Positions 1 through 11,333 are shown, numbered from the stretch's first letter. The stretch is 32,291 nucleotides of DNA from Brachionus koreanus (GCA_016987375.1 PJRA01000323.1:400301-432591); one strand, 5' to 3'. The notes: generated by a model from the letters alone, not told the origin. Translations and numbers: made by a program.

Positions 1-1470
1 TAAAAGATACAATTTTAAGAAATATTTTAATTAAATTTGGGTGGCTGTAACAGATATTTTAAATGGACATTAGACTAAAAAAATAATTTTCCAATCTAAT
101 GGGTTTTGTTTGCTATTTAGAAATTGCATAAAGCTTTTTGGTTGTGTCGAGCCCGAGCGATTAGACGGGGTCAATGCTCCGGGCCAACATTCAACTAAAT
201 TTGGGTTAAATATATGTGACTAAATTTTTTAATTAACTTTCAGACAAATCTAGAGATTTAGTGCGAAAGAAAAATTTTATTTTATTTCAACAAAAGCTTC
301 ATTTCGACAAATTATATAATTTTTGCTAGTATTTCATTTTGAATGGGTATTTTTTTTGAATACAGAATAAAATAAAATATACCTAAAATATCGATTTTTT
401 TTCTCTAAGACGAAAAGCTATTTATAATTGTCAAATTATGCTTTTTCGTCTTTTTTTTTGCTTTTATTTTTAGCGCCGAATCAAGGTCCAGCTAGGTCAA
501 TTGGGTGATATTTGCATAGGCCTAATCGGATTTAGCAAGAAAAAAGGATTAGAATTCAACAATAAATTGAAATATTTTTAAGAGTTTATTATATAATTTG
601 ATTATAATTGTTTTTCCTATTTTTCTTTTTCTCTCTCTTTGAGAAAAAAAAATAACTAAATTTACATTTATTAAAGATTAATTCTTGGGATTTATTTTCA
701 TTTTAAAGTCAAACACAAATGGAAATGAGCTCTTAGTACAATTTCTAAAAATTACATAATCAGCTACTTCGATTCCAGAAGCTTTTGAATAATACAAACT
801 ATTTGTTTGATTAAGAAGGTTTTAGCGCCACTCAATAGCTAATCGTTCATGTTCGCCTCGTAACATGACTACACGGTTTATTTACACTTTTTATGCAAAT
901 AAAAACTCGAGTTCTTAGTTTAATTCTGAGGCCTAGATGTCGCATAGTGCCTTAAAAATTTCAATTCAAAAGATTCACCAAATAGAGATTAATATAAAAA
1001 TTAAGAGAAAAAATTTTAAATTTTCAGAATAATTATTCATGTGATAGTAATGGCTCTGTAAACAAAATAAATAAATAATGACTTTAGTGATAGGTAATTT
1101 ATGGGTGGTGTTTAGTAAAAGTAAAGGTTTAAAATTGAGGAAAAATAGACTCATTAGGGAATGAAAATATAACGTTTTGATTAATGATGTTGTGTTTAAA
1201 AAGGTTAATTTTGAGTCAAAGTTTAGTTAATTATTTTATTTTTGTGTTAAACTATCGACTTTGCTTAGGATAAGTTCATTTTTAACAGAAAATATGTAAT
1301 CAGTAATTTTTTTTAATTATACAGGTTTTTGTTCTAACGAGAAATAAATAGTAAGATCTCAAAATTTTTGGGAAAATTTTTTTTCTGCCGAAAATCTCAG
1401 GATTTTTGTTTTAAGAAATAAATGAATATAAAAAATAATTTTTTTTTTTTTAATGGATCGAAAATTATTC
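1..1470. other. AT-rich non-coding stretch
   Basis: No open frame here looks like a gene on either strand. Three short GC-richer islands stand out from the AT background: 147-195, 478-535 and 818-880. The first contains imperfectly complementary arms (GCCCGAGC near 153 and GCTCCGGGC near 176) and could fold into a hairpin. These islands look like eroded repeat ends, but nothing in the window matches them. Confidence 0.5.
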
Positions 1471-1473
1471 AAC

Positions 1474-1790
1474 TCTTTTGCACTAACCACCTCTTCTGTT
1501 CAATCCCTTCCATACGACTCTAATTGTGAAATAATGAAACCCTTCAGGACGGTTAAAATTAGATCTGAAATTATGAAGTCTTCCATTGAATCTTTTTGAT
1601 CATCTGAATATCCTTCGTAAGTCATTGTCAAGTCTAAGTTAGGTCTAACCATAGAAGGGTACAGGAGTTGTAGTAGTAGTAGTAGTAGTAGTAAGAAGTG
1701 CTGTGGGGAAATTTTTATAACCCAAGCAGTAGCGACAGTAGACGCTCTGCTTTAACAGCCTTAGACCAGTTTTAAGAAATTTTTTAGTAT
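1474..1790. other. possible transposon remnant with (TAG)n tract
   Basis: GC content rises and an open frame of about 65 codons runs on the - strand from the TAG tract down to about 1500. In the same frame past one stop, the residues TEEVVSAKELNNF resemble the C-terminal tail common in invertebrate LINE proteins (EEVVSA.. then N.F). The + strand side of the tract also reads open for about 20 codons. I infer an old LINE 3' end but cannot name the family. Confidence 0.3.
1671..1693. repeat. (TAG)n microsatellite
   Basis: Seven to eight tandem TAG triplets. The tract lies inside the possible LINE remnant. Confidence 0.8.
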
Positions 1791-2619
1791 ATGAATAATA
1801 CTATGTTAATTACAATTTAAGTATAGAATAGGAAAAAAAAAAAAAAAAAAATTAAAAAAAAATTAAATTGCTCCCAAAATACTTTCTCTATAAATAGTTT
1901 TAGTTTTAAATAAATAACAACTTCACAGAAAATCTAACAGCTTATCAATTCGGTTTTTGAATAAATTTGTGTTAGTGATGCTTCTGGTACTCGGATCAAG
2001 TGTGTAAGATCAATATTCTAAGATCAACTTAGTTTAACTAAATTGACAAAGCAGCATTACTAATTTAAACCCACTATAGTAGACTTTTCATTTTTGTTTC
2101 TACCGATATTGTTGAATTCATTTTCGCTTACACCATACTTCTTTTATTTGCATGTTACCATTACACAATAAAGTTAATAACTATGTTTCTTTTCTCATTT
2201 ATTATCACTTGTCTAGTTAATATGGTTAATTAAATAAATACACTGTTGTATACTTGAGATTAGATGTAGACAAATTTAATATTATATTAAGTTTTTAAAG
2301 AATAAAAAATTTATAAAATTAATTTTTATTAGAAAATATTTACGCTTCAATTTGGAAATAGTGCTATAAGTATTAACAGTTCGAGTACAAATGTTTAATA
2401 TCGTATTTCATCAAATAAAAGAAAGTTTGGTCATCCAAGTGTTTCTTCTATCCAAAAATTTTCTATCTAAAAATTGACTCAAATAAAAGAAATTTATCCA
2501 TTTCTTTTTTTTCTATTAGAAACTAGAAAATGCCTATATGATTAACATGGCAAATGACTGGTGAATTTTCTTTTTAAAAAGACACATAATCTTGAGAAAA
2601 GAAACAAGTAATCTTTTTT

Positions 2620-2750
2620 TATTTTATTTGTTTTCTGTACCGAGCTAATGCTTCTTCAGAATAAAAAAATAATAAAATTTATTATCAAAATAAAATGTAG
2701 TAGGTACAATTTAAAAAAGGAAAAAGATACAAAATAATTAGAAAAATAGT
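2620..2750 (-). mobile_element. LINE 3' tail, oldest copy
   Basis: The block at 2634-2662 reads on the - strand as a GAAGC..GCTC element followed by CGGTACAG and an AAATAAA-rich tail. It resembles the tails at 2759-2800 and 3089-3130. Only untranslated 3' sequence remains. It is the third member of a head-to-tail series. Confidence 0.5.
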
Positions 2751-3062
2751 TATTATTTATTTATTTGTAAATCTGTATCGAGCGTTAGCTCCGAAAAATA
2801 AAAATTAAATTAAATCAAAATAAAATGATTAAAATAAAAGTTAAAAAATAAAATAAGAATTTAAAAATATAGTTAAATAAGTAAAAAAAAAAAAGAGACA
2901 AAAGTTATTTCAGTTTAGTTTTCAGAGAAAAAAAGAGTTTATGACAAGAAAGAAATTACACAATGGAGTTGGATAGTTAACAAATCTAGATTCGAAACCT
3001 CGTCTGTGTATTCATTTACCAGTCTAAGAAGTAATCGGACAGAATTAGTAAGTTAGATATTT
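2751..3062 (-). mobile_element. 5'-truncated LINE copy (protein C-terminus plus 3' UTR)
   Basis: This copy parallels 3085-3390 along its length. On the - strand, from about 3050 to 2943, it encodes a LINE C-terminal segment with the motif LLLRLVNEYT, equivalent to LLVRLVNEYT in the neighbouring copy, and then stops. The 3' UTR follows and ends in a hairpin at 2780-2791 (GAGCTAACGCTC on the - strand) and an AATAAATAAT tail. The CNCYL end motif of the family is degraded. It is dead and 5'-truncated, as is usual for LINE insertions. Confidence 0.7.
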
Positions 3063-3084
3063 CCTTCTTTTCTATATTATTATT

Positions 3085-3895
3085 TTATTTATTTGTAAGT
3101 CTGTATCGAGCGTTAGCTCCTTCAGAAAAAATACAAAGAAATTAAAAATAAAGTTAAAAATAAAAATTAATAATTAAAAATAAAATAAAAGTTTTAAATA
3201 AAAAATAAAAATAAAATAGAATAAATATTAGTTTAAGTATCCGAGGAAGAATAAAAATGATCAATGACAAGATAGCAATTACAGAGAGGAGTAGGATGAG
3301 TAATAAATCTTGAGTCAAATCCTCTTGTGTATTCATTTACCAATCTGACTAGCAATGGGACAGAGTTGCAAAGTCCCACTTTAACATACTTCTCGCTCAA
3401 ATCAAAAAGACGATTAGAGACTGTGTAAATTCTTAATTTGCTTTGGGCCTCTTGATGTAAGATTGTAGATGGTGTGTCAAATCTTAATTTTAGAATGGCA
3501 CGTATGGCTGAGTTTTGGATGGTTTGGATTTTCTTAATGTTTGAGTCTGAATAAGAATTTAGACATGGGAAGGTGTAGTCCAATATTGAGCCTATAAGAG
3601 ATTTATATAGAGTTGTAAGTGTTTTAGCATTTAGATTCCAATTTTTATTAGAAAGAATTTTAATCAAATTTAGTCTTGTGTTGCAGCGCTCTTTTAATTC
3701 ATCAACTAGAGGACTAAAAGTTAGCTTAGGGTCAAATTTTTTTCCTAAGAATTTAACTTCATTTTCTCGATGTAGATTGTTCCCATAAATGCTAAGGTCT
3801 AGATTGGGTTCTCCTTTGTTTGATTTTGAAAAAATTGTGTAGCATGATTTTTCAATTGACAATTTCATTTTCCATTTAGTAAGCTATAGCTACTT
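3085..3895 (-). mobile_element. LINE C-terminal fragment, CNCYL family
   Basis: A 211-codon open frame at 3233-3868 (-) encodes the region after the reverse transcriptase palm and the C-terminus of a Jockey/CR1-like LINE. It starts near MKLSIEKSCYTIF, continues through FLGKKFDPKLTF and SILDYTFPCLNS, and ends with the Pro-Thr-Pro-Leu-CNCYL motif. The same motifs recur at 27540-27880. There is a frameshift just upstream, near 3870-3890, where TKWKMKLS can be read. The catalytic part of the RT is missing. The 3' UTR runs to about 3085 and holds the hairpin at 3108-3119. The copy is 5'-truncated and non-functional. Confidence 0.8.
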
Positions 3896-4363
3896 CTAAA
3901 GATGAAATACGATAATTCTTATAATCTTATTGTTTTACACGCCCAATTAGAAGCTCATGAAGCTTTGATTGATAATTCAGTTTTGATAATTCATGTGTCA
4001 GTTTGAAGTTAAAATAAATTGAATCGATGGCTAATTAAAAGAGGATTGAAGGTACAAAACTGAGCTGAGAGTGAGAAAAATCTTCAAAATATCTAAGCCG
4101 CTTTAATCTTAAAAAAAGGGACTGGTTTCGACTGGGTAATAAAAGCGGTGCAGATGAAGGAGAAGAGCGCAAAATCAGAGCTGAATTTTCAACTTTATTT
4201 TATTTATTATTTTTAAGTTTAAATAAATAAAAATCTAGAAATATGCTTTTATTTTAAGTGGAGGAAGTAGGAAAATACACTGCAATTTGGAGCAGAGTCC
4301 AATAAGCCAAAATTAGCTTTTTCTTTTTGCTATGCAGTTTTCGTTTTGTAGTTTATTCTTTAA

Positions 4364-4382
4364 TTATTATTATTATTATTAT
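4364..4382. repeat. (TTA)n microsatellite
   Basis: Six uninterrupted TTA units within an otherwise TA-rich stretch. Confidence 0.6.
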
Positions 4383-4873
4383 AAATTTTTGAATGAAATT
4401 TTATTTGGCTAAGTATATTAAATTTGAAACTTTTGATTTTTGAGGATGAAATGACAAATGTGATAAATGCAAGTTAGAACTTAAAACAAATAAGACTTTT
4501 AAAAACTATTTTACAAATATAAGTTGAGTTATTTAGAATCAGATAATTTATAAGCAAATTATTTTGTTGATATTGCATTACATGTGTTATGTCCATTAAC
4601 TATAAAATTATTTGACTCATTTAATTGATCCTACAAAATTTTCTATTGTTTTTGATCCTTCATCTATTTATTTAAATTTTATAAAAAGTTAATTTCTTAA
4701 AAAAAATAAACTAATAATTTGGACTTATTAGAAAAATTAAGCATTCAAAAAAATTTATATTAAATTTTTTTAACTTTTTAACAAAATTTATAAAAATTAA
4801 TTTTATACTATTAAAAAAAACCCTGAATGATTTCAATATTGATCTCTTTATCAATCTTGAGTAAAAAAAAAGC

Positions 4874-4906
4874 CTGACCGGTCAGACTGGCGGCCAAAAT
4901 TTTGGC
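4874..4906. repeat. two adjacent perfect palindromes in a GC island
   Basis: CTGACCGGTCAG (4874-4885) is followed seven bases later by GCCAAAATTTTGGC (4893-4906). GC content here is far above the flanks. This is probably the end of a decayed DNA transposon or a protein-binding site; no partner end was found. Confidence 0.6.
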
Positions 4907-6660
4907 GGACTTGATCGCGGTTAAAAAAAAAATTTGGCCGCATCAAAGCATATTGTGTTCTCATATGTTGTTTACAATTAAACTAATTTAAGTCTTTAAA
5001 AAAAGTCTTTTACTAAAGAATTTTTACTATTGTTGAATAAAATAAATTCTGAAAAATTAATGAGAATAATTAAGTAGAAATTTAATTTTTTCAAATATTT
5101 ATAATCTATGTAAAATTGAATTCAAAATAAAAGAAACAATTTAGTCTTTTATCACTTTTTTTTTCATTCAGCTGTTTGCTCTCTAAAGTAACTTTTACTT
5201 TTAGTAGCTTTAAATTAAAGAGAATATGTCTGTTATAGTTAATTTTTTAATGCTTTATTTTAAAATTAACAAACGCCATCAGTACTTTATTAAAATACAT
5301 TCATAATATTTAAATTATTTCGAGTTTATACTGAATCACATTTTTTAATTTTATCATGATTTATATTAATAAAATTTTTAAAATTAATTAATAGTTTTTT
5401 TAGATCATATTGATTAATGTGTATTGTTATGTTCAGAAATAGGGAAATGCTTCAAAAATGTCTAGAAATGTGTATTTAGCAAGGCATTCGAAAATAAGAA
5501 AAAACTAAAACTCTGATTTTGTAAATGTCTTCTTAAAGTGAAAAAATTAGAGAGGTAAGAAAAAAAGACTGTTTATTAGTGAACGCTTTTAATGAATTGA
5601 CTAAAATAATCTTTTGAATGTATTTATAATAAAGGACGCATGTATAAAGCCCTATCATACTAAGAAAATAAGAACCGGTTTTTAGTTTTGGATAATAATT
5701 GCGGTTAGCAAGATAAATTTGATGCAATAATTAAGGAAATTAATCAATTAACTATATGTTATCAAGCATCATTTTTTGTTTTTATTTATTTTTTTTATAA
5801 ATATATATAATTGCCTGATAGGTCTTAAAAACAAAAAGTGCTATTAAAAAATATTTTTTTATTTTGAGTCTTAATAGTTTAATTGCCTTCATTTTTAAAG
5901 AGAATTTTTTTTCTTTTACATTTAATAAAAATAATAAGTTGGAGATAATGTAATTTAAAATTTGTGGATTGTGCAGAACATGTGAAATGCATGAAAATTG
6001 TCCAGAATAGCTAAAAAATATATTGAAGATTTGCAGTTTATCCCTTTAGATCAATTGCTGGATATTTTTCTTTAATCAATTCTTCACTTTAATTGTTCAT
6101 TACTTTTTGACATTGTTCTATTATCGTACATATTTCTGAAAACTTCAAAAAGTTCCCTTTTAGTTAAGTGTCTTTTTAAGCGAATAATTTATGCTTCAGA
6201 TGAATTTGTCTGATACTATTAACCCTGAGGCATGTAAATAAAAGTGTTATTTTTACAAATTTTTTAAATCAAAATTTCCGAATTTTATTCTTGTTAAAAT
6301 ATCCTCACTCGCAATTTTTAAAGGATGCCAAAAAAGTCATCATTTTATTCAATGTTAAATAAAGTTTTTTTAGTCACATAAAAAATTAAATAAAAACAAT
6401 ATATTTTTAGCATAATCAATTCTTATTCACAAATTTATTTATAAAAATTTTTTTTTCATTTTACAACAGTTCAATTAGAGAAAAAATCATCACGGATAAC
6501 TTAATTTCTGTTTGGTTCTAGTTAAATTTTTTTTAATAGTTTGAAAGTTTTCCTTCCCCTCATCAGTGTTTCTCTCTTTTTGGTCCGTTAAACTAGATAT
6601 CTATTTTGATTTTAGAAAATATTAAAAAAAAATATACTAATTCATAAAAATAAGGAAAAT

Positions 6661-6807
6661 ATGGCAGCCAAAGCAAGTGATAGGATAAAGCTTGAAAACA
6701 TGCTTAACAAAGAAGAAAGCAAAGATGGAACGATGGAGTCAATAAGGTACCTTTATAGAGAATCGAGTGAGAAAAACAGAAAAATCCTAGAACTACTCCT
6801 CAAATAA
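6661..6807 (+). CDS. small hypothetical protein, 48 aa
   Basis: ATG in a reasonable context (AAAATATGG) opens a 48-codon frame ending in TAA. Composition differs clearly from the surrounding AT shadows: it is rich in Lys, Glu, Ser and Arg with Ala-Ala near the start, and the second half (MESIRYLYRESSEKNRKILE) would form an amphipathic, possibly coiled-coil helix. There is no signal peptide or membrane segment. I do not recognise a family. It could be a genuine short gene, one exon of a larger gene, or a scrap of transposon ORF1. No AATAAA or splice partner was identified with confidence. Confidence 0.35.
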   Translation: MAAKASDRIKLENMLNKEESKDGTMESIRYLYRESSEKNRKILELLLK

Positions 6808-8254
6808 CATTAAAATAGATTTTATTTTACTATTTAAATTTTTTTTTTAACATCGCCCATGAGGTGTTTTCTGAATAATAATAACAATAACAAAAATATG
6901 ATAGTTTGGATAGTAGATAAAAAAAGTGCAAAATAAAAGATTTTAATTTGTAGAAAAAAAATAGCTAAATAGTGTAAAATTTTATTTTCGAATAATGTTA
7001 TAAACGTAAAAACCATATTTTTCAATTGAGTATATTATTTAAAAAATTGAATTTTTGAAGAATTAAAAGCAAGATAACAAAAATTAAGCTAAATTTTTAT
7101 TTCGATTATAGTAACTAAGTTTCGGAAAGATCCCTATTTACAGAATGATTTACATGGTGTTTCATCATGAGGTTTAAATATTTCAACTCAATCAGACAGT
7201 TATGATTGAGCCCATTTATTAATAAGGTAAAAAATAAAATAAAGATTAAAAAAAAAAAAAAATTAGTTTCTGAAATTAATGTTAAAGTTAAAAAAAATAG
7301 TAGAAAATTTTGTAAAAATTAAATTTACATTATTGCTAATTAAACGATTGTATGGCTTATTTCTCTTTTTTTTCAAATTTATCCAAATTTATCATTCCTT
7401 TAAATTTTGTACATCACCTTCTATCTTTTGACACTAGATACTAGATATTTTTAATAATTGTATTATTAAAAATACAATTTTTCTCAAAAACATTTAAACG
7501 TAATAAAATCATAAATTAATCTGTGTTTTTTTTTTGGTCAAAATCTTTTTTTTTTTTTTAAATGATAGGTACATATGGGAGGTTAATAAAAATTAGTCGA
7601 TATGATATTTGAAAATTGATCAAATATTGAGAACTAAATTTAATGTTTTTTAAAAAAGCCAGTTTTAATATTAAATAAAATAGAAGGAGCAAAGCTCCAA
7701 CTCTGTTTTTTTAGTAACAAAAAAATATTTAAATGTGAAAAAATATAGAAAAATAAAATCAGTTAAACTCGTAATCTTCCATTATTCTTTTTCTGCTTTT
7801 GTGTGACTAAGATTTTATTTGTTTAACTGCAATACTTGCCTCATGCTTAGTTCAGTACTAGACACCGATTCAATAATTTTAATTTAAAAAAAAGTTTGTT
7901 TTGTGAAAAGTTCAAAAGGAGAACTTTAATTTTCAACAATAAAATTATCAATTATCTTAAAAAAATATATAATATATAATTGACTTTGTCAAATTTAATT
8001 ACTTTTATATTTATTTTATTTTATTTTGAAATTGTTTTTTTATAAATTTTGACTTATGAGGTCTATACAAGTTTTTTTGTCAATAAATAATAATAATATC
8101 TTCCAACTGATTAAAAAGTCAATAGTTTAATTTGTCAACATTTTTATTAATAGAAAAATAAAAGAAAAAGAAAACATAATTTATCCGCTAATTAATTAAT
8201 TAACGATTTTACATTCTGACTAAGTTGTTAATGGTTTAGGCATTGCTCAATGAC
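6808..8254. other. AT-rich non-coding stretch
   Basis: No gene seen. The only structured element is a hairpin at about 7684-7697 (GGAGCAAAGCTCC on +). On the - strand it is followed by a TATTTTATTTAATATT tail, so it resembles the LINE 3' tails elsewhere in the window. Confidence 0.45.
7660..7712 (-). repeat. probable LINE 3' tail with hairpin
   Basis: The perfect stem GGAGC/GCTCC with a 3-base loop is followed on the - strand by an AT tail. This is the same layout as the tails at 2759-2800 and 3089-3130. Confidence 0.35.
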
Positions 8255-8400
8255 ACATTTGTTAAAATGGTATCTAATTTCACTTTGGATATTCAATATA
8301 TCACGATTCGACGCTTTTCTTATATTCTTCCACCAGTTTAACAACCTATGGAATAGCTAAGATAGAGTCCATTATTTTAGCTCCTTTTTACCAAGAATCT
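8255..8400 (-). pseudogene. LINE C-terminal relic, CNCYL family
   Basis: On the - strand, about 8345 to 8275 reads VVKLVEEYKKSVES, a stop, then YIEYP. This parallels VLRLVKEHKAGVES-RYIERP in the copy at 27754-27880. Stops follow at once, and the upstream part is unreadable beyond DSILAIP. It is a very old copy recognisable only by this signature. Confidence 0.55.
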
Positions 8401-9324
8401 GTTTAGATTAGGGTTACTAGAATCCCAATTATTATGCTATATTAATTAGTATTAATTTTTCAATTTCTTTAATTAAATAAAAGCTGACAAAATGTACTAT
8501 TTTGTTTTTTTTTTATTTATTGTTGACAAATTATACTGTTTGTTAAAAAAAAAATTTAGAAGATTATACAGTTGAAAAATTAATTGTTGACTATTTATAC
8601 TTGGTCTTGGTTCAAAATTAAATTGACTTATAACTGCTAAATTGAATTAATACAAATAAAATAAATTTGTAAGAAGATAAATAATTTTGTTTTTTCTAAA
8701 TTAGTTACTTTTAAATAACTATTCTTGTAGCTGTCGAAATTATTCTATTCTTGTGTCTTTATTTTAGATTTTTAACTAATTTGTATTAGTTATTTTAAAG
8801 AGTATGCTATAAAATATTTTGACCTCTTTAAGAAAACTTTGTGCCAGGTTTGTTTAATTTTATTGAGGTTCCATAAGTATGTAAAAATTAAAATAATTTC
8901 TGATGGTACTTGTACATCTTTCTGATACTCTATCTAAGCTATTTTCTTATTAATATTAGTCTTTCCTTTAGGAAACCTACTATCTGACATGCGATTTCAT
9001 TTGTAACATTTTGTTCTTTATTCTCATTTCTATACCAAAGTTACTAATTATTTCAGAATATAAGTTCCATAGGCCACAAACAATGAATCTAAACTTTCTA
9101 GTTATGATTTAGTGAAGAAATTCAAATACATAATATAATTTAGAAAGCCATTCAAGTCCATTTATCAAGTTTAATTAGAGATTAATGATACGCGTCTAAA
9201 CTTTTGAGCTGATATTTTTGATTGAAAATTTAATTTAACTTTAATTTCTTACTATTTTTATTAAAAATTAATTTTTGAACCCAAGGGTCTGTTGGTCCGA
9301 ATGGAATAACACTACAGTTTGAAG

Positions 9325-9763
9325 CTCAATTTAAAAAATCTTGGGTTTCCAGTGTGAAAGATTTTTCTTTCGAAATAGGACATTCCCATTGCCCATTCCC
9401 CAACATTCGCTCCTATACATTAGTTATTGTTCTTTGTTCAATGATGTTCCTAAATAGCAAATATTTGATCTATACATCCTGTACCTGGCCTAAATCTTGC
9501 TTATTTTTCTCTTAGTAAACCATCCAAAATATTTCTGATTCTTCCCAAGATTATGCTGCAGAACGCCATTTTTTTAGCTATAGGTAGCAATTTTATCCCT
9601 CGCCAATTATCAGAAATCATCTTGTTTTCTTTCTTAATAAGCCCGAAAGTGCTCAAATCATCTTTGTTGCTGCTCTCTTTCAGTTGTAAAGAAATTATCA
9701 TCTTTGTCTGTTATCTAGGTTGTTTGTTTCTGTGAAGAGCTACATATGGCATTAATTGATTTC
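9325..9763 (-). pseudogene. internally deleted LINE relic (NWRGI family)
   Basis: The - strand frame at 9701-9501 carries an RT motif typical of endonuclease-type LINEs (DNWRGIKLLP, then ILGRIRNILDGLLRE). In a shifted frame it continues with ARFRPGTGCIDQIFAI and RNIIEQ (9500-9430). It then jumps to sequence matching the C-terminal YGSECWGM and NIFHTG region seen at 18480-18550 (here 9425-9340). The catalytic Asp motifs between them are deleted. Several frameshifts and stops are present. The upstream part appears to be split by the MITE at 9764-10082, since LINE-like sequence resumes beyond it. Confidence 0.6.
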
Positions 9764-10082
9764 GGTATAGATGAGTCCCATTAACCTTATTTTTGTCATG
9801 TATCCTCGGATTCATAAAATATGTATCCGAAAATACATTTTGATGTAATGCAGGATACAATTAAGGATACATGTGGGGATACATGTGATCAATATGTATC
9901 CAAGAATACATATATGTATTTTTCTACAAAATATTTTTGAAAGAATACATAAAATATGTATTCTCGGATACAAAAAAAATTTGTATTTTTTTGATTCATA
10001 AAATACATATTTTGTATCCCGAGATACATTATGTATCCGAGGATACATGACAAAAATGAGGTTAATGGGACTCATCTATACC
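9764..10082. mobile_element. 319-bp MITE with 47-bp terminal inverted repeats
   Basis: Both ends begin GGTATAGATGAGTCCC when read inwards. The inverted ends agree over 47 bp with one mismatch. Identical 8-bp direct repeats TTGATTTC flank it (9756-9763 and 10083-10090), marking the target duplication. The interior is filled with short alternating GTATCC/GGATAC and ATGTAT/ATACAT units that are largely self-complementary. An 87-codon frame crosses most of the element on the - strand, but it is an Ile/Cys-rich by-product of the repeats. There is no transposase. An 8-bp duplication fits hAT, Mutator or Merlin; the superfamily is undecided. Confidence 0.85.
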
Positions 10083-10090
10083 TTGATTTC

Positions 10091-10544
10091 GTTTCTCTTG
10101 TCACGCCTTTCTCCTCTCTTAACAAGTCTCTTTTATTCCAAATGATTCTTTAAACATAATTGCTCGATTTTTAATACATTCTATTGCATAATGTACAATA
10201 ATAACATTTTCTTTTGTTAAAAAAACACCTGTTAAAATTTTTGATTTAAGACATATTTTTTATTTCGAAAATCTCAGCTCTAAGTGCATTTCATTTGCTT
10301 TTAGTTCATGTCACAGGTTTGAATAAAAAAGACATGTCTTAAAAATCGAACAATTACTTTGATGTTCTATTATTTGAAGGTTTGTGCAGAGTACAGCTCA
10401 AAGTCAATAAGAAACTATCAGTTTCTTCAATAAAGATTTAGAGAGTGTATTAGCTAATTTTTACTTGTCTATTAAGAGCCTAAATGATTTGTGTTTTGAA
10501 AATAAGGCTGATAAAAATTATTTGAAAATTTTTTTATGATCTTT
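10091..10544. other. AT-rich flank
   Basis: Probably the continuation of the LINE relic that the MITE interrupted for the first 50 bases (KRLVKRGERRDKR can be read on -), then unassigned AT-rich sequence. Confidence 0.3.
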
Positions 10545-11333
10545 TCTAATTATTATTATTAATTATTTAAAGTTTAAGTCCCATGGACAAACTGAAGTAT
10601 GATATATATAAAAAAAAAATTATAATCAAATAAAAGTCCTTTTTACAATTATTAATTTTACTCAATGAGTTTATACCAAAGAGAAAGAGTTAGTAGAAAG
10701 ATATATTAAAGTAAGACACAATTTTATACAAAAATCTATCTTTAGCAGATCATTTAATAAATAAAAAAAGTTTTAGTAGGTTAGGCTTAATTCCATATTT
10801 AATTTGATTTGGGAAACAATAAATTTCACTGAATCAACTAGACCACGATTTTCTTCGATAAATAAATGATCAATTATTGCTAGACAAGTCTTTTTATCCA
10901 CATTTTTAAGTTTTCTGATCAAAATTTTCATAATTTCCGCGAAGGAAGGTCATATTCCAGCATACTAAGCTGTTCTTTACTTGCTTTAAAAAGAATATCT
11001 TGTGTTTTGTGTATAGTTGTTCTAACATCTCTAACTGCAAGGCTTCTAACAAAGGTCTGATTCTGGAAAATTTCTTAATTCCTTTTTTAATTAATAAATT
11101 TTGTCTTATGTCTAGTTCATTTAGTTTATTTTCATTACTAAAGACCAAATCTAGACGATATCGAAAAATTGATTGACAAAATTGTTTATAGAGAAAGCTG
11201 ACTAGATTAGGACATGCCGATTTTGGTTTACAGCCAAGTCCATATAAAGAGTAAAAACTCCTCTCAACTTTTTTCCACTTTTCTTCAATAAAATTCCAGA
11301 TAAAATTACTATCACCTATCGGGAGACATTAAG
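10545..11333 (-). mobile_element. LINE C-terminal fragment, GLGCKP family
   Basis: From 11333 to about 10920 the - strand is open and reads WNFIEEKWKKVERSFYSL, then YGLGCKPKSACPNLVSFLYK, then LNELDIRQNLLIKKGIKKF and LEQLYTKHKIFFLKQ. This is the region after the RT in Jockey-like LINEs, where strand neighbours assemble as SFYSL.GLGCKP and LYKQFC. A single frameshift near 10912 separates it from the last 45 codons, which end at the stop at 10773. About 170 bp of 3' UTR leads to a hairpin at about 10575-10590 and a TAATAATAATAATTAG tail. It is a 5'-truncated copy with the catalytic domain absent. Confidence 0.75.

Larger units (their letters stand above)
3896..6660. other. long AT-rich intergenic region
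   Basis: No gene is recognised. It holds a (TTA)n run at about 4364-4382 and a pair of palindromes at 4874-4906. A short open + strand stretch at about 4127-4225 starts GDWFRLGNKSG and has no supporting splice or homology evidence. Other open frames are low-complexity Phe/Leu/Ile/Lys products of AT-rich DNA. Confidence 0.5.

Noticed and set aside
147..195. tRNA or other structured RNA
   Set aside because: The arms pair imperfectly and no anticodon arm or T-loop GTTCRA box can be placed.
9812..10075. 87-codon Ile/Cys-rich minus-strand frame as a gene
   Set aside because: It lies wholly inside the MITE and its repeating residues simply mirror the GTATCC/ATGTAT units; no start context or homology.
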